Assembly (NCBI RefSeq): GCF_033441515.1
Contig: NZ_JAWQJT010000001.1
Span: 3,410,001-3,474,000, forward strand
From: Amycolatopsis solani
GTDB taxonomy: Bacteria; Actinomycetota; Actinomycetes; Mycobacteriales; Pseudonocardiaceae
Direction of reading: 5' to 3'
DNA: 64,000 bases
This document shows, piece after piece, positions 32,999 through 41,945 of this stretch. The position numbers and the translations under genes were made by a program. Position 1 is the first letter of the stretch, and each line of letters begins with the position of its first letter. The notes under the pieces were generated by a model that was not told where the DNA came from, did not search any database, and was given only the letters and a program-made list of their open reading frames with translations.

Positions 32999-33738
32999 CC
33001 GCGGACCGCTGGTTCCGCCGGTTCCACGAGGCACCGGCGGCGAAGGCGCGGCTGGTGTGCCTGCCGCACGCGGGCGGCTCGGCGTCGTTCTACTTCCCCG
33101 TGTCGCGCGCGCTCGCGCCGGACGTCGAGGTGCTGTCCGTGCAGTACCCGGGGCGGCAGGACCGGCGGAAGGAACCGTTCGTCCCCACCGTCGAAGGGCT
33201 CGCCGACGAGATCGCCGCGCTGCTGCGGGGACTCGGCGAGCGGCCGCTGGCGCTGTTCGGGCACAGCATGGGCGCGATGGTGGCGTACGAGGTGACGCGG
33301 CGGCTGGAGGCTTCGGGGCCGGCGCCGGTGACGTTGTTCGTCTCCGGCCGCCGCGCACCCGACCGGTACCGCGACGACCGCGTCCACACCCGCTCCGACG
33401 ACGGGGTGCTGGCCGAGGTGCGCCGCCTGAGCGGCACGGAAGCGGATCTCCTCGGCGACGACGAGGTGGTGCGCATGATCCTGCCGGTGCTGCGCAACGA
33501 CTACCGCGCGGTGGAGACCTACCGGCACCCGCCGGGCGTCCGGCTGGCGACGCCGGTGGTGGCGTTCACCGGTACCGAGGACCCGGTGGCGTCGGTGGCC
33601 GAGGTCGCCGCGTGGGCGGAGCACACCACGGGTGGCTTCGACCTGGTGCCGCTGCCCGGCGGGCACTTCTTCCTGACCCGCCACCAGGACGTCCTCCTCC
33701 GGACGATGGCCGAGCGGCTGGGCCGGGTGCCCGCCTGA
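32995..33738 (+). CDS. Type II (editing) thioesterase
   Basis: Alpha/beta-hydrolase of 247 aa, starting at GTG 32995 and overlapping the P450 stop by 4 nt. It has the family opening (LVCLPHAGGSASFYFPVSRAL), QYPGRQDR, nucleophile Ser91 in GHSMGA (33265-33267), and the C-terminal GGHFFL with the catalytic His. Such stand-alone enzymes remove stalled or wrongly decarboxylated acyl groups from PKS carrier proteins. Its place at the end of the PKS-P450 string, followed at once by a strong hairpin, marks the end of the biosynthetic transcript. Confidence 0.95.
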   Translation: MTADRWFRRFHEAPAAKARLVCLPHAGGSASFYFPVSRALAPDVEVLSVQYPGRQDRRKEPFVPTVEGLADEIAALLRGLGERPLALFGHSMGAMVAYEVTRRLEASGPAPVTLFVSGRRAPDRYRDDRVHTRSDDGVLAEVRRLSGTEADLLGDDEVVRMILPVLRNDYRAVETYRHPPGVRLATPVVAFTGTEDPVASVAEVAAWAEHTTGGFDLVPLPGGHFFLTRHQDVLLRTMAERLGRVPA

Positions 33739-33743
33739 GAGCG

Positions 33744-33778
33744 GACCGCGGGGTGCGATTGGTCCGCACCCCGCGGTC
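33744..33778 (+). terminator. Hairpin terminator after the PKS/P450/thioesterase block
   Basis: Perfect 14-bp GC-rich stem (33744-33757 with 33765-33778) and a 7-nt loop, starting 6 bp after the type II thioesterase stop. There is no long T-run, as is common for actinomycete terminators. Confidence 0.85.
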
Positions 33779-33850
33779 TACTCGCAGTAGCGCGGTTGCG
33801 ACGTCCGGGCTATTTCCCGGTGGATCGGTCACACCGGACCCCCCTCCGCC

Positions 33851-33899
33851 GATGTGCCCGGCGGGGATCCCCACCGCGAGTGTGGGGACGGGACACATC
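33851..33899 (+). promoter_or_regulatory. Interrupted inverted repeat in the leader of the secreted protein gene
   Basis: GATGTG/CACATC ends and an inner TCCCCAC/GTGGGGA pair form an interrupted hairpin that ends just before the GGGGGGA ribosome binding site of the following gene. It could be a leader structure controlling translation. Role unknown. Confidence 0.4.
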
Positions 33900-33913
33900 T
33901 GGGGGGATGACTC

Positions 33914-35401
33914 GTGCTGCTTTCCATGCGATCGCGCGGCCGGATCGCCTTGGCCACCGCGCTCACCGCGGCGTTCGCGCTGCTCGTGCCGGGCGTCGCG
34001 CACGCGGCGCCACCGTCCAACGACGACTTGGACCAGGCGACGGCGATCACCGCGCTGCCGTTCACCGCGCAGCAGGACACGAGCGAGGCCACGAAGGCGG
34101 TCGACGACCCGTCGTGGTGCCAGTCGTACGACGTCCGGGGCTCGGTCTGGTTCCGGTACACGGCCACCGCGGACGGGTACCTGCGCGCGTCCACCACGGG
34201 CAGCGACCCGGAGATGATCCTGGCGGTCCACACCGGGACCCGGGGGGCGCTCAGGGGCGTCGACAACGGTTGCGGCGTCGGCCAGGACGTGACGTTCGTG
34301 GCCAAGGCCGGGACCACGTACTCCATCATGGTCTCCGGCTACGACGTCCCGGGCGGCGCGCTGTCGCTCTCGCTGGACTCGGTGCCGGCCGCGGCCAACG
34401 ACGACTTCGCCGGCGCGCAGCCGGTGCCCGCGCTGCCGTTCTCCGCGCAGCCGGACTTCTCGGTGGCGTCGTACGAAGCCGATGAGCCGGGATCGACCTG
34501 CCAGTCCGACGGCAACACCGTCCCCTCGGTCTGGTACGCCTACACGAACACCGGCGAGGCGAAGTCGGTCACCGCGCGGACCACCGGCGACGGCTCGGCC
34601 GTCTCGGTCTACACCGGCACCAGCCTGCCGGAGCTGACGCAGGTCGCCTGCAAGAACGACTCGTACGGGCAGCCGACCGCGTTCCGCGCCGCCGCCGGCG
34701 CGACCTACTACGTCCGCGTGACCGGGCCGTCCCGGACGTACCAGCCGACCACGCTCTTCCTGGACGACGCGCCGGCGCTGGAGCCGTCGATCTACCAGTC
34801 GCCGTCGTCCCCGACGGTCTACGACACCGTCTCCTTCTCGGCGGAGTCCTGGAACGACATCGACCAGCCGATGACCGTCGACTGGGACTTCGGGGACGGC
34901 GCCACCGCCCCGGCCGGCACCGGGACCGTCTCCCACCACTACGCGACGGACGGCACGTACACCGTCACCCTGCACGCGACCTCGCCGGACGGCCGCACGG
35001 CCACCAAGACGACGCAGGTCGTGGTGACCACGCACGACGTCGGGATCGCCAAGTTCACCGTGCCCACCGCGGCCCGCGAAGGCGACAGCAAGTCCATCTC
35101 GGTCGACGTGAGCAACACCCGGTACGCCGAATCGGCGACGGTCGTGCTCTCCCGCAACGACGGGAACTGGTGGCGGACGGTCGCCACGCTCACCCTGACC
35201 GTGCCCGCGCGGCCCACCAAGACCGTGCGGTTCCCGTTCGCCTACACCTTCACCCCGGACGACGCGGCCGACGGCAAGGTCGTCTTCCGCGCCCAGCTGC
35301 AGCTCGACTACCCGGTGCGCGACGCCCGGCCGTCGGACAACGAAGTGATCGCCATCGCCACGACCGTGAAACCGCGCGGCACGCGCATCGCCGCCGTCTG
35401 A
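33914..35401 (+). CDS. Secreted multi-domain beta-sandwich protein with PKD domain
   Basis: Protein of 495 aa. GTG 33914 is preceded by GGGGGGA at good spacing; ATG 33926 is an alternative. A Sec signal peptide ends near AHA-AP (residue about 32). Two related beta-sandwich repeats follow (about 33-150 and 155-290), each opening with a NDDxxxA motif and containing SVWFRYT or SVWYAYT, as in pre-peptidase-C-like extracellular modules. A PKD domain (about 300-375; DWDFGDG and GTYTVTLHA) and a C-terminal CARDB-like domain (about 376-485) complete it. No catalytic motif is visible, so a binding or surface-structural role is more likely than an enzymatic one. It is the first of a tandem pair and lies outside the PKS transcript. 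Confidence 0.85.
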   Translation: MLLSMRSRGRIALATALTAAFALLVPGVAHAAPPSNDDLDQATAITALPFTAQQDTSEATKAVDDPSWCQSYDVRGSVWFRYTATADGYLRASTTGSDPEMILAVHTGTRGALRGVDNGCGVGQDVTFVAKAGTTYSIMVSGYDVPGGALSLSLDSVPAAANDDFAGAQPVPALPFSAQPDFSVASYEADEPGSTCQSDGNTVPSVWYAYTNTGEAKSVTARTTGDGSAVSVYTGTSLPELTQVACKNDSYGQPTAFRAAAGATYYVRVTGPSRTYQPTTLFLDDAPALEPSIYQSPSSPTVYDTVSFSAESWNDIDQPMTVDWDFGDGATAPAGTGTVSHHYATDGTYTVTLHATSPDGRTATKTTQVVVTTHDVGIAKFTVPTAAREGDSKSISVDVSNTRYAESATVVLSRNDGNWWRTVATLTLTVPARPTKTVRFPFAYTFTPDDAADGKVVFRAQLQLDYPVRDARPSDNEVIAIATTVKPRGTRIAAV

Positions 35402-35418
35402 GCTCTGGGGGGAACAAG

Positions 35419-36891
35419 ATGAGGCACACCGCTTTCCGGCGCCTGCTGGTCGCCGGGCTCGCCGTCGCGGCCGCGCTGGTGGCGCCGGCCACCGCGCACG
35501 CCGAAGCACCGGCCAACGACGATTTCGACACCGCCACCGCCGTCACCGCCCTGCCCTTCCGCGCGACCCAGGACTTCGGGGAAGGGACGACGAGCGCCGA
35601 CGACCCGAAGTCGTGCTACTCCTGGATCGCGACGAGCGCGTGGTACGACTACACCGCGTCCGCCGACGGGTTCGTCCGCGCGCTGCCCTCGGGCGCCGGC
35701 CAGCTGCCGTTCATCGCCGTCTACACCGGCGAGCGCGGGGCGCTGACCCAGGTGCCCGGCGCCTGCGCGGAGTGGAACACCGGGCCGTCGGTGACGTTCC
35801 CGGTCACCGCCGGGCAGACGTACCACATCATGGTGTTCAAGCCGTATTCCGGCGCGGGTCAGGTGGCCACGCTGGACCTCTCGAGCGTCCCGCGGGAGTC
35901 GAACGACGACTTCGCGGCGGCCGCCGTGGCGACGCTGCCCGGGACGTTCTCGGGCGACCTGTCGCGATCCACGAGCGAGCCGGGCGAGGTGACGGCGAGC
36001 TGTGATCCCGAGGCCGACCACTCGGTGTGGTATCGCTACACGCCGGACCGCACCCGCTCGATCAGCGTGGAGCGGCGGTCGACGTCGGTCGCGGTCTACT
36101 GGGGCGCCTCACGCGCCGGACTGTCCGAAGTGGAATGTGCGTCTTCGCTGGACAGCTACAAGCGTGTCGTCTTCCGGGCCACCGCGGGGGAGCAGTACTG
36201 GATCCGGGTGGCCACCGACGCCGACGGCGCGTCGCCGTACGAGATCCGCCTGACGACCGCGCCGGCGCTGACGCCCAACGTGTACCTCTACTCGGACCCG
36301 AAGTCGGTGTTCGACGACATCCCGATGTCGCCGAACGCGGGTGACCGCCTCGGCCGTCCGCTGGTCAGCGGCGAGCTGAAGTTCGGCGACGGCACTTCGG
36401 TGGCGCTCACCTCGAACGCCCAGCTGACGCACCGCTACGCCGCCGACGGCGACTACCGCCTGGAGATCAGCGCGACGACGGACGACGGGCGCTCGGGGAC
36501 CGGCACCCAGGTGGTCCACGTCGAGACACACGACGTGACCCTGACCGGGCTGTCCCTGCCCGCCCAGGCCCGCGCCGGGCAGACCAAGCCGGTCAAGGTG
36601 TCCGTGGTGAACAACCGGTACGCCGAGACGGTCACGGTCTCGCTGCGCAGGAAGGGCGAGAGCGGTTACTTCGAGGAGGTCGGCGCGCTGACCCAGTACG
36701 TCCCGGTGGGCGGCCGCGTGGAGTTCCCGTTCGCCTACAGCTACACGGCGGCCGACGCCGCGGCGGGTCAGGCGGAGTTCGAGATCGTGGCGAACCTCAA
36801 CGACCGCTACGACGGCGACAGCCACCCGGTGGACAACCGGCTGACCGGCGTGACGACGGTCCGTGGCCAGGCGGCGCTCCGCGCCGGCTGA
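35419..36891 (+). CDS. Secreted multi-domain beta-sandwich protein, paralogue of the preceding gene
   Basis: Protein of 490 aa. ATG 35419 follows GGGGGGAA after a 17-bp gap, so it is co-transcribed with its neighbour. The signal peptide ends near AHA-EA. The domain order mirrors the upstream protein: two NDDF-type beta-sandwich repeats with AWYDYTA and SVWYRYT, a weaker PKD-like domain (KFGDG, HRYAADGDY), and a C-terminal CARDB-like domain (NNRYAETVTVSLRRK). The PKD domain has lost the usual DWDFGDG start, so the two copies have diverged. Function is unknown; extracellular or cell-surface location is inferred from the signal peptide. Confidence 0.85.
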   Translation: MRHTAFRRLLVAGLAVAAALVAPATAHAEAPANDDFDTATAVTALPFRATQDFGEGTTSADDPKSCYSWIATSAWYDYTASADGFVRALPSGAGQLPFIAVYTGERGALTQVPGACAEWNTGPSVTFPVTAGQTYHIMVFKPYSGAGQVATLDLSSVPRESNDDFAAAAVATLPGTFSGDLSRSTSEPGEVTASCDPEADHSVWYRYTPDRTRSISVERRSTSVAVYWGASRAGLSEVECASSLDSYKRVVFRATAGEQYWIRVATDADGASPYEIRLTTAPALTPNVYLYSDPKSVFDDIPMSPNAGDRLGRPLVSGELKFGDGTSVALTSNAQLTHRYAADGDYRLEISATTDDGRSGTGTQVVHVETHDVTLTGLSLPAQARAGQTKPVKVSVVNNRYAETVTVSLRRKGESGYFEEVGALTQYVPVGGRVEFPFAYSYTAADAAAGQAEFEIVANLNDRYDGDSHPVDNRLTGVTTVRGQAALRAG

Positions 36892-36902
36892 GTCCACTCT
36901 CA

Positions 36903-36937
36903 CCCGCCCCGCCCCGCCCCGCCCCGCCCCGCCCCCC
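36903..36937. repeat. CCCGC tandem tract
   Basis: Six or seven repeats of a C-rich pentamer (CCCGC/CCCCG) between the stop of the secreted protein gene and the intergenic palindromic element. The complementary strand is a run of G4-C units with G-quadruplex potential. Confidence 0.75.
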
Positions 36938-36947
36938 GCACGGCCCA

Positions 36948-37034
36948 AGCGCCCCAATGTGGCGTTGGGTGCGTCTGACGCACCGAACGCCACATTGGGT
37001 GCGCTGGACGCACCGAACGCCACATTGGGGCGCT
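36948..37034. repeat. Intergenic 87-bp copy of the palindromic element found in the PKS genes
   Basis: Same 16-bp inverted ends (36948-36963 and 37019-37034) and the same 87-bp architecture as the copy at 6229-6315, but in non-coding DNA. It shows that the element is not a PKS-specific linker. It lies between two copies of an 18-bp direct repeat (36881-36898 and 37066-37083), the first of which includes the end and stop of the secreted protein gene. Confidence 0.93.
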
Positions 37035-37085
37035 TTCGGCGGCGGGGTGACCACGGTCCGCAGCCGCGCCGGCTGAGTCCACTTT

Positions 37086-37119
37086 CGCCTTGGCGGGGCG
37101 GGCTCGTCCCGCCAAGGCG
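37086..37119 (+). terminator. Hairpin terminator downstream of the secreted protein pair
   Basis: Perfect 12-bp stem (37086-37097 with 37108-37119, arm CGCCTTGGCGGG) and a 10-nt loop. AAAA follows on the plus strand, so the complementary strand would carry a T-run after the same stem. It ends the transcript of the two secreted proteins and insulates the conservon. Confidence 0.75.
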
Positions 37120-37250
37120 GAAAATCACCTACCCCGCACGGGATCCCGTGCGTTCTTCGAATCGATCTCACCCTCCGCAAGGGTAAAAATCCGCGCGGTG
37201 GAAGTTCACCCTGTGTAGCTGATGCGTACGGGGGAAACGGCTCGCGTTCC

Positions 37251-37281
37251 TTGACAGCACCGGTGCGGCCGGAGTTATGTC
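37251..37281 (+). promoter_or_regulatory. Candidate sigma70-type promoter of the conservon
   Basis: TTGACA at 37251-37256 and TATGTC at 37276-37281, spaced 19 nt. If used, transcription starts near 37288. That would place the ATG at 37277 outside the transcript and favour the ATG at 37355 as the kinase-like gene start. The upstream intergenic stretch also holds a 16-bp palindrome, GCACGGGATCCCGTGC (about 37136-37151). Confidence 0.4.
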
Positions 37282-37354
37282 ACCGGCTGAATTCCGCGGA
37301 AAAGGAACCGGAAATCGTTCTCGGGCCACCGGTACGAATCGAGCCACGCCACCG

Positions 37355-39574
37355 ATGAAAGAAGACCAACGTCGTTCCGCCCCCTCCTGGAATCCGGGAG
37401 CTTGGGGGCTGCGCACCAAGATCTCCGTCGTGCTGTTGCTGCCCGTCCTGGTCGCTTTGCTGCTGGCCGGGTCCCGGGTGCAGGGCGAACTCGCCCGGGC
37501 CGGTGGGCTCAGCGCCGTGCGCGACCAAATGCCCGTCGTGCAAGGGATTTCCGAACTCGCCGGGCTCGTCGACGACGAGATGATCCACGACGGCGCCGCC
37601 GACCGGACCGCCGCCGTCGACCGGAAAGCCGCTTCGGTCCGCCGGGACGCCGCATTTTCGCAGCTCACCCCGGAAATCGCCGGCACTTTGGAAGATCAGC
37701 TCGGGAAATTGGCCGGCCTGCGCCAGCAGACCGGTTCCGCGGCGGAGAAAACCGCCGCTTACCACGACTTCACGATCCTGCTCAGCGAAGTGATCCCCGT
37801 CGTCGTCGGCCAGGCCGGGAATTCGGATCTCGACGCGTCGGCGACGCTCGGCGCGGCATTGGCGCAGCTGAGGACCGTGCTCGCCGTCCAGGAAGGGGCG
37901 GCGGGCAAGCCCGGCGGCGCCGCGGTGGCCGAGCGCGCCGCGTCCGAGGAAGCCGTGCTCACCGGCCAGATCCGCCGGGTCACGCCGGCCGGTGCGGCCG
38001 CCGCCCGGTTCGCCGCGGCGACCAGCACGGGCGCCGGCGGGCCCGCGGCCAAGCGCGCGGTGCTCGGCACCGTCCTCGCCGAACAGGTGAAAACGCTTTC
38101 GGACGCGGTCGGCGCGGAGACCGACGCGGCCCGCTCGGCCGCGTTGCGCGACGCCGCCCTGGTGCTCGCGTCGCTGCTCGGCGCCCTCGCCATCGCGCTC
38201 GTCGTCGCGCGGTCGGTCGTGGCCCCGATCCGGCTGCTGCACGCGGCCGCGCTCGACACCGCGCGCCGTCGGCTGCCGGGCACCATCGACCGCATCCGGG
38301 CGGGCGAGGACGTCGACTGGCGCGCGACCCCGCCGCTCCCGATCGACTCGGAGGACGAGCTCGGCCAGCTCGCCCGCGCCTTCGACGACATGCACCGGCA
38401 GGCGGTCCGGCTCGCCGTCGGTGAGCAGGCCGAGATGCGGATCCAGGTCAGCGAGATGTTCATGACGCTGTCCCGCCGCAGCCAGTCGCTGGTGGAACTG
38501 CAGCTTTCGGTGATCGAAGACCTGGAGGCCGACGAGCAGGACCCGCAGCGGCTGGCGGAGCTGTTCCAGATCGACCACATCGCCACCCGGCTGCGGCGCA
38601 ACGGCGAGAACCTGCAGGTTCTCGCCGGTGGCCGGCCGGTGCGGCGGGAAACCGGCCCGGTCGCGACGGTCGAGCTGCTGCGCGCGGCGACGTCGGAGGT
38701 CAAGGACTACCAGCGCATCACCCTCGGCAACGCGCCGCGCGGCTCGGTGCAGGCCGAAGCCGCGGCCGACGTCGTGCACATCCTGGCGGAGCTGCTGGAG
38801 AACGCCATCCGCTCGTCGCCGCCGGACGAGCAGGTCGTGCTCACCGCCGACCGCGGCTTCGACGGCGGCGTGCTGGTCGAGGTCGTCGACACCGGCCTCG
38901 GCATGACCCGCGAAGACCTGGAAGCGGCCAACGCCCGGCTGGCCGCCGGGGCGTCGGTGAGCCCGGAGACCACCCGCCGGATGGGCCTGTTCGTGGTGAG
39001 CAGGCTGGCCGCCTCGCACGGGATCACCGTCCGGCTCCGGCCGACGGCCAACCGGGCCGCGAGCGCCGGCATCACCGCCAGCGTGCACGTCCCCGGCGTG
39101 CTGGTCCAGGTCGACCTGCCGCCGCGGCCCGGCCCGCTCGCGCTGCCCGCGGGCAGCACCAACGGCGTCGCGCGGCCCGAGGCCGAACCCCGGTGGCCCG
39201 CCGAAGAACCCGCACCCGTGCCGCCGGCCGGTCCACCGACGCCGATCTTCGACCACATGTTGTCGCACTGGTTCGCGGAAAAGCCGCCGAAGGCGCGTCC
39301 GGACGGCTGGGTGAGCCCCGCGGACCAGGTGCGGCAGGCCGCGGAAGCCGCGGTGGGACCCACGGGCGAACCCGAGTTCACCGACTCGGGCCTGCCGACC
39401 CGGCAGCCCGGCGCCCAGCTGGCACCGGGCTCGGCCGCCCCGCGCCGCCCGCCGCAGGCGGACCCGTCCTTCCGCGACCCGGCCGCGGTGCGGAGCAACC
39501 TTTCCCGGCACTACAGCGGCATGCGCGCGGCCCGCCACCGGGTCGCGGCCGAGCCGGACGCGGAGCAGCGATGA
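37355..39574 (+). CDS. cvnA: Conservon sensor kinase-like protein (CvnA type)
   Basis: Membrane protein of 739 aa from ATG 37355; the frame also opens at ATG 37277 (765 aa), but a promoter-like TTGACA overlaps that region. A first membrane helix ([17 protein letters not shown]) is followed by a large extracytoplasmic nitrate/nitrite-sensor-like helical region, a second helix ([17 protein letters not shown]), a HAMP segment, and a degenerate dimerisation region ([19 protein letters not shown]) without a clear phospho-His. The ATPase domain has [10 protein letters not shown] and DTGLGM. A proline-rich tail follows. In Streptomyces, CvnA proteins work with the Roadblock, DUF742 and GTPase partners encoded just downstream, as they are here, in a membrane complex likened to a G-protein-coupled receptor. 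The signal is unknown. Confidence 0.88.
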   Translation: MKEDQRRSAPSWNPGAWGLRTKISVVLLLPVLVALLLAGSRVQGELARAGGLSAVRDQMPVVQGISELAGLVDDEMIHDGAADRTAAVDRKAASVRRDAAFSQLTPEIAGTLEDQLGKLAGLRQQTGSAAEKTAAYHDFTILLSEVIPVVVGQAGNSDLDASATLGAALAQLRTVLAVQEGAAGKPGGAAVAERAASEEAVLTGQIRRVTPAGAAAARFAAATSTGAGGPAAKRAVLGTVLAEQVKTLSDAVGAETDAARSAALRDAALVLASLLGALAIALVVARSVVAPIRLLHAAALDTARRRLPGTIDRIRAGEDVDWRATPPLPIDSEDELGQLARAFDDMHRQAVRLAVGEQAEMRIQVSEMFMTLSRRSQSLVELQLSVIEDLEADEQDPQRLAELFQIDHIATRLRRNGENLQVLAGGRPVRRETGPVATVELLRAATSEVKDYQRITLGNAPRGSVQAEAAADVVHILAELLENAIRSSPPDEQVVLTADRGFDGGVLVEVVDTGLGMTREDLEAANARLAAGASVSPETTRRMGLFVVSRLAASHGITVRLRPTANRAASAGITASVHVPGVLVQVDLPPRPGPLALPAGSTNGVARPEAEPRWPAEEPAPVPPAGPPTPIFDHMLSHWFAEKPPKARPDGWVSPADQVRQAAEAAVGPTGEPEFTDSGLPTRQPGAQLAPGSAAPRRPPQADPSFRDPAAVRSNLSRHYSGMRAARHRVAAEPDAEQR

Positions 39575-39597
39575 GTCCTCGGCAGGAAGGAACAGAA

Positions 39598-40005
39598 GTG
39601 ACCGACGGGTCCCGGAACTGGCTGGTGTCGGCGTTCACCCAGGAGGTGCCCGGGGTGGCGCACGCGGCGCTCGTCTCGGCGGACGGGCTGCTCGTGGCGG
39701 CGAACGAAACCCTGCCGCGGGACCGCGGCGACCAGCTCTCGGCGATCGCGTCCGGGCTCTCCAGCCTCGCGCTCGGCACGGCCGACCTGTTCACCGCGGG
39801 CCGGGTCGTGCAGTCGGTGATCGAGATGGAGCAGGGTTTCCTGCTGCTGATGAACGTCGGCGACGGCTCCAACCTGGTGGTGCTGGCCAACCCCGGCTGC
39901 GACATCGGGCTGGTGGGCTACGAGATGACGTTGCTCGTGGACCGGGTCGGGAAGGTGGTCGAGACACCGGCGCGGCCGGCGGCCTCCCCGGGAGCGGCCC
40001 GGTGA
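39598..40005 (+). CDS. cvnB: Conservon Roadblock/LC7-domain protein (CvnB type)
   Basis: Protein of 135 aa. GTG 39598 has AGGAAGG about 8 nt upstream, which decides the start over the ATG at 39571 that overlaps the kinase stop. The whole protein is one Roadblock/LC7 domain ([62 protein letters not shown]). CvnB proteins are thought to regulate the partner GTPase. The next gene overlaps by 4 nt. Confidence 0.93.
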   Translation: MTDGSRNWLVSAFTQEVPGVAHAALVSADGLLVAANETLPRDRGDQLSAIASGLSSLALGTADLFTAGRVVQSVIEMEQGFLLLMNVGDGSNLVVLANPGCDIGLVGYEMTLLVDRVGKVVETPARPAASPGAAR

Positions 40006-40379
40006 CCGACGGCCGGCGCCGCGAGGGCGGGCGGCACACGGCGGCACTGGCCCGTCCCTACGCCTGGACCGCCGGCCGCACGCGGCCGAAGGTCGACCTG
40101 GCGGTGGAAGCCCTCGTCGAGACCACGGCGGAAGGCCGCACGGCGTCCTTCAGCCCGACCAACCCCCTGGCCGCGGTGATGCAGCTGTGCCTGCAGAAGC
40201 GTTCGGTGGCCGAGGTCGCGGCCCACCTCGGCGTGCCGCTCGGGGTGGCCAGGGTGCTCATCGGCGACCTGCTCAGCGCCGGCCAGGTGTCCATCCGCGA
40301 CACGCTCACCGCCGACGCCTCCTGGGACGAACGCAACGACCTGCTCGAAAGGGTCCTCAGTGGACTACGTGCACTCTGA
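40002..40379 (+). CDS. cvnC: Conservon DUF742 protein (CvnC type)
   Basis: Protein of 125 aa, with GTG 40002 overlapping the preceding stop. It has the DUF742 hallmarks: an N-terminal [12 protein letters not shown] and a winged-helix-like middle ([33 protein letters not shown]). Its family always sits between the Roadblock protein and the GTPase and may be an adaptor. The GTPase gene starts inside its last 20 nt. Confidence 0.93.
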   Translation: MTDGRRREGGRHTAALARPYAWTAGRTRPKVDLAVEALVETTAEGRTASFSPTNPLAAVMQLCLQKRSVAEVAAHLGVPLGVARVLIGDLLSAGQVSIRDTLTADASWDERNDLLERVLSGLRAL

Positions 40380-40947
40380 CAAACTGATCACCTCGGCCAA
40401 GATCGTCGTCGCGGGCGGCTTCGGGGCCGGCAAGACGACGTTCGTCGGCGCCGTCTCGGAAATCGACCCGCTGCGCACCGAAGCGCTGATGACGACGGCG
40501 GCGGTCGGCGTCGACCGGACCGAAGCGGTGCCGGGGAAGTTCGCCACGACGGTCGCGATGGACTTCGGCAGGCTCACCCTCGCCGACGACCTGATCCTCT
40601 ACGTCTTCGGCACCCCGGGCCAGCACCGGTTCTGGTTCATGTGGGACGACCTGGTCTGCGGCGCGGTGGCCGCGATCGTCCTGGTCGACACCCGCCGCCT
40701 GGCGGACTCGTTCGCGTCGATCGACTTCTTCGAGTCGCGCGGCCTGCCGTTCCTGGTGGCCATCAACCAGTTCGAGGACACCCGCCAGCACGCGCCCGCG
40801 CAGGTGCGCGAAGCCCTCAAGATCCCGGCGGCGGTGGAGGTCGTCACCTGCGACGCGCGTTCCCCGGAGTCCACGAAGCGGACCCTCCTCGCCGCGGCCG
40901 AGCACGCGCTCGCCGAGCACCACTCACCACGATCGCGGAAAGTCTGA
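40360..40947 (+). CDS. cvnD: Conservon small GTPase (CvnD type)
   Basis: Protein of 195 aa starting at GTG 40360, 20 nt inside the DUF742 gene; GTG 40369 is possible. The P-loop is GGFGAGKTT, the G3 region FGTPGQHRF, and the base-recognition region INQFED, as in MglA-like ATP/GTP-binding proteins of conservons. A switch-I threonine stretch (EALMTTAAVGVD) is also family-typical. It should cycle between nucleotide states under control of the Roadblock partner and relay the signal from the sensor. Confidence 0.93.
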   Translation: MDYVHSDKLITSAKIVVAGGFGAGKTTFVGAVSEIDPLRTEALMTTAAVGVDRTEAVPGKFATTVAMDFGRLTLADDLILYVFGTPGQHRFWFMWDDLVCGAVAAIVLVDTRRLADSFASIDFFESRGLPFLVAINQFEDTRQHAPAQVREALKIPAAVEVVTCDARSPESTKRTLLAAAEHALAEHHSPRSRKV

Positions 40948-40960
40948 CAGGAGCCGGAAA

Positions 40961-41725
40961 ATGCCCATGAACCACGAAGACTTCGCCATGGGGCACTGGC
41001 TCGTGGTGCTCGCCTACCTGACGTCGGTGGTGGGGTGCGCCCTCGGGCTGGCCTGCACGCTGCAGGCGCGCTCCACCGACAACCCGCGCGTCCGGCTGAC
41101 GTGGCTGGGGCTGGCGGCGCTGTCCATCGGCGGCGTCGGCATCTGGGTCATGCACTTCATCGCGATGCTGGGCTTCTCGACGCCGGGCCTGCCGGTGCGC
41201 TACGACATCTTCCGCACGGCGGTCTCGGCGGTCCTTTCGGTGGCGGCGGTGTTCTGCGGCCTGCTGGTGTTCGGCGTCCGCAACCGGTTCGCCTGGCGCC
41301 GCCTGCTGCTGGGCGGCCTGCTCACCGGGCTCGCGGTGGCGGTGATGCACTACACGGGCATGTGGGCGGTCCAGGTCAAGGGCTCGATCGGCTACGACCC
41401 GGTGCTGGTGGTGCTGTCGGTGGTCATCGCGGTGGTGGCGGCCACGGCGGCCCTGTGGTGCACGGTCGGCCTGGACAAGCTGCTGCCCCGCCTGGCGGCG
41501 GGCCTGGTGATGGGCGCGGCGGTGACGGGCATGCACTACACGGGCATGGCGGCGGTCCGCCTCCACCTCGACCCGGCGGCGCCGGACCCGTCCGGCACGG
41601 AGGTGTTCTCGTTCCTGTTCCCGGTGTTCGTGCTGGCGGCACTGGCGATGGCGGTCCCGATCTGCGCGGTCCTGATGGCCACATCGAGCTCACCGGCACC
41701 CCGGCACACGACAGTCGGCTCCTGA
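40961..41725 (+). CDS. Seven-helix MHYT-domain membrane sensor
   Basis: Integral membrane protein of 254 aa, with ATG 40961 preceded by CAGGAG and 13 bp after the GTPase stop. About seven transmembrane helices carry three MHYT motifs: MHFIAM, MHYTGM and MHYTGM. Family knowledge proposes that the Met and His residues bind copper and sense oxygen, CO or NO. There is no GGDEF, EAL or kinase output domain, so it must signal through a partner. Its position as the last gene of the conservon suggests that it feeds the kinase-like protein or GTPase. In many Streptomyces conservons the fifth gene is instead a P450. Confidence 0.9.
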   Translation: MPMNHEDFAMGHWLVVLAYLTSVVGCALGLACTLQARSTDNPRVRLTWLGLAALSIGGVGIWVMHFIAMLGFSTPGLPVRYDIFRTAVSAVLSVAAVFCGLLVFGVRNRFAWRRLLLGGLLTGLAVAVMHYTGMWAVQVKGSIGYDPVLVVLSVVIAVVAATAALWCTVGLDKLLPRLAAGLVMGAAVTGMHYTGMAAVRLHLDPAAPDPSGTEVFSFLFPVFVLAALAMAVPICAVLMATSSSPAPRHTTVGS

Positions 41726-41764
41726 CCGGCCATCGGGCGGCGGCGAGCGGGTGTCGGGAGGTGC

Positions 41765-41813
41765 CGCGAATGACTCATTCGGGACGTCGGTGGTCCCGAA
41801 TGAGTCATTCGCG
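41765..41813. repeat. GAATGA(C/G)TCATTC-type hairpin, perfect copy
   Basis: Two exact 21-bp inverted arms (41765-41785 and 41793-41813) around a 7-nt loop, each containing a GAATGA-N-TCATTC core. It lies after the MHYT gene and before the end of the convergent hotdog gene, so it may also work as a terminator. A similar element is at 53501-53553. Confidence 0.88.
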
Positions 41814-41872
41814 ACCTCGGGCCGGGCGATCGGCGGGTCGGTCTCTGCGGGTGCCAATGGGGCCGCCGGCGG

Positions 41873-41926
41873 GTGCCGCGAATGACTCATTCGGGACGTC
41901 GGTGGTCTCCAATGACTCATTCGCGA
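41873..41926. repeat. Second, imperfect copy of the GAATGA(C/G)TCATTC hairpin
   Basis: The first 34-35 bp are a direct repeat of 41761-41795. The right arm differs (CTCCAATGACTCATTCGCGA), so the palindrome is broken. It lies 112 bp after the perfect copy in the same 220-bp gene-free stretch, which holds no other recognisable feature. Confidence 0.8.
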
Positions 41927-41945
41927 CCCCCGCGGGAGGGCCGCG

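Noticed and set aside
37136..37151. Palindrome GCACGGGATCCCGTGC as a phage attachment site.
   Set aside because: No integrase, tRNA or second copy is present in the window. It is more likely a regulatory palindrome or chance.
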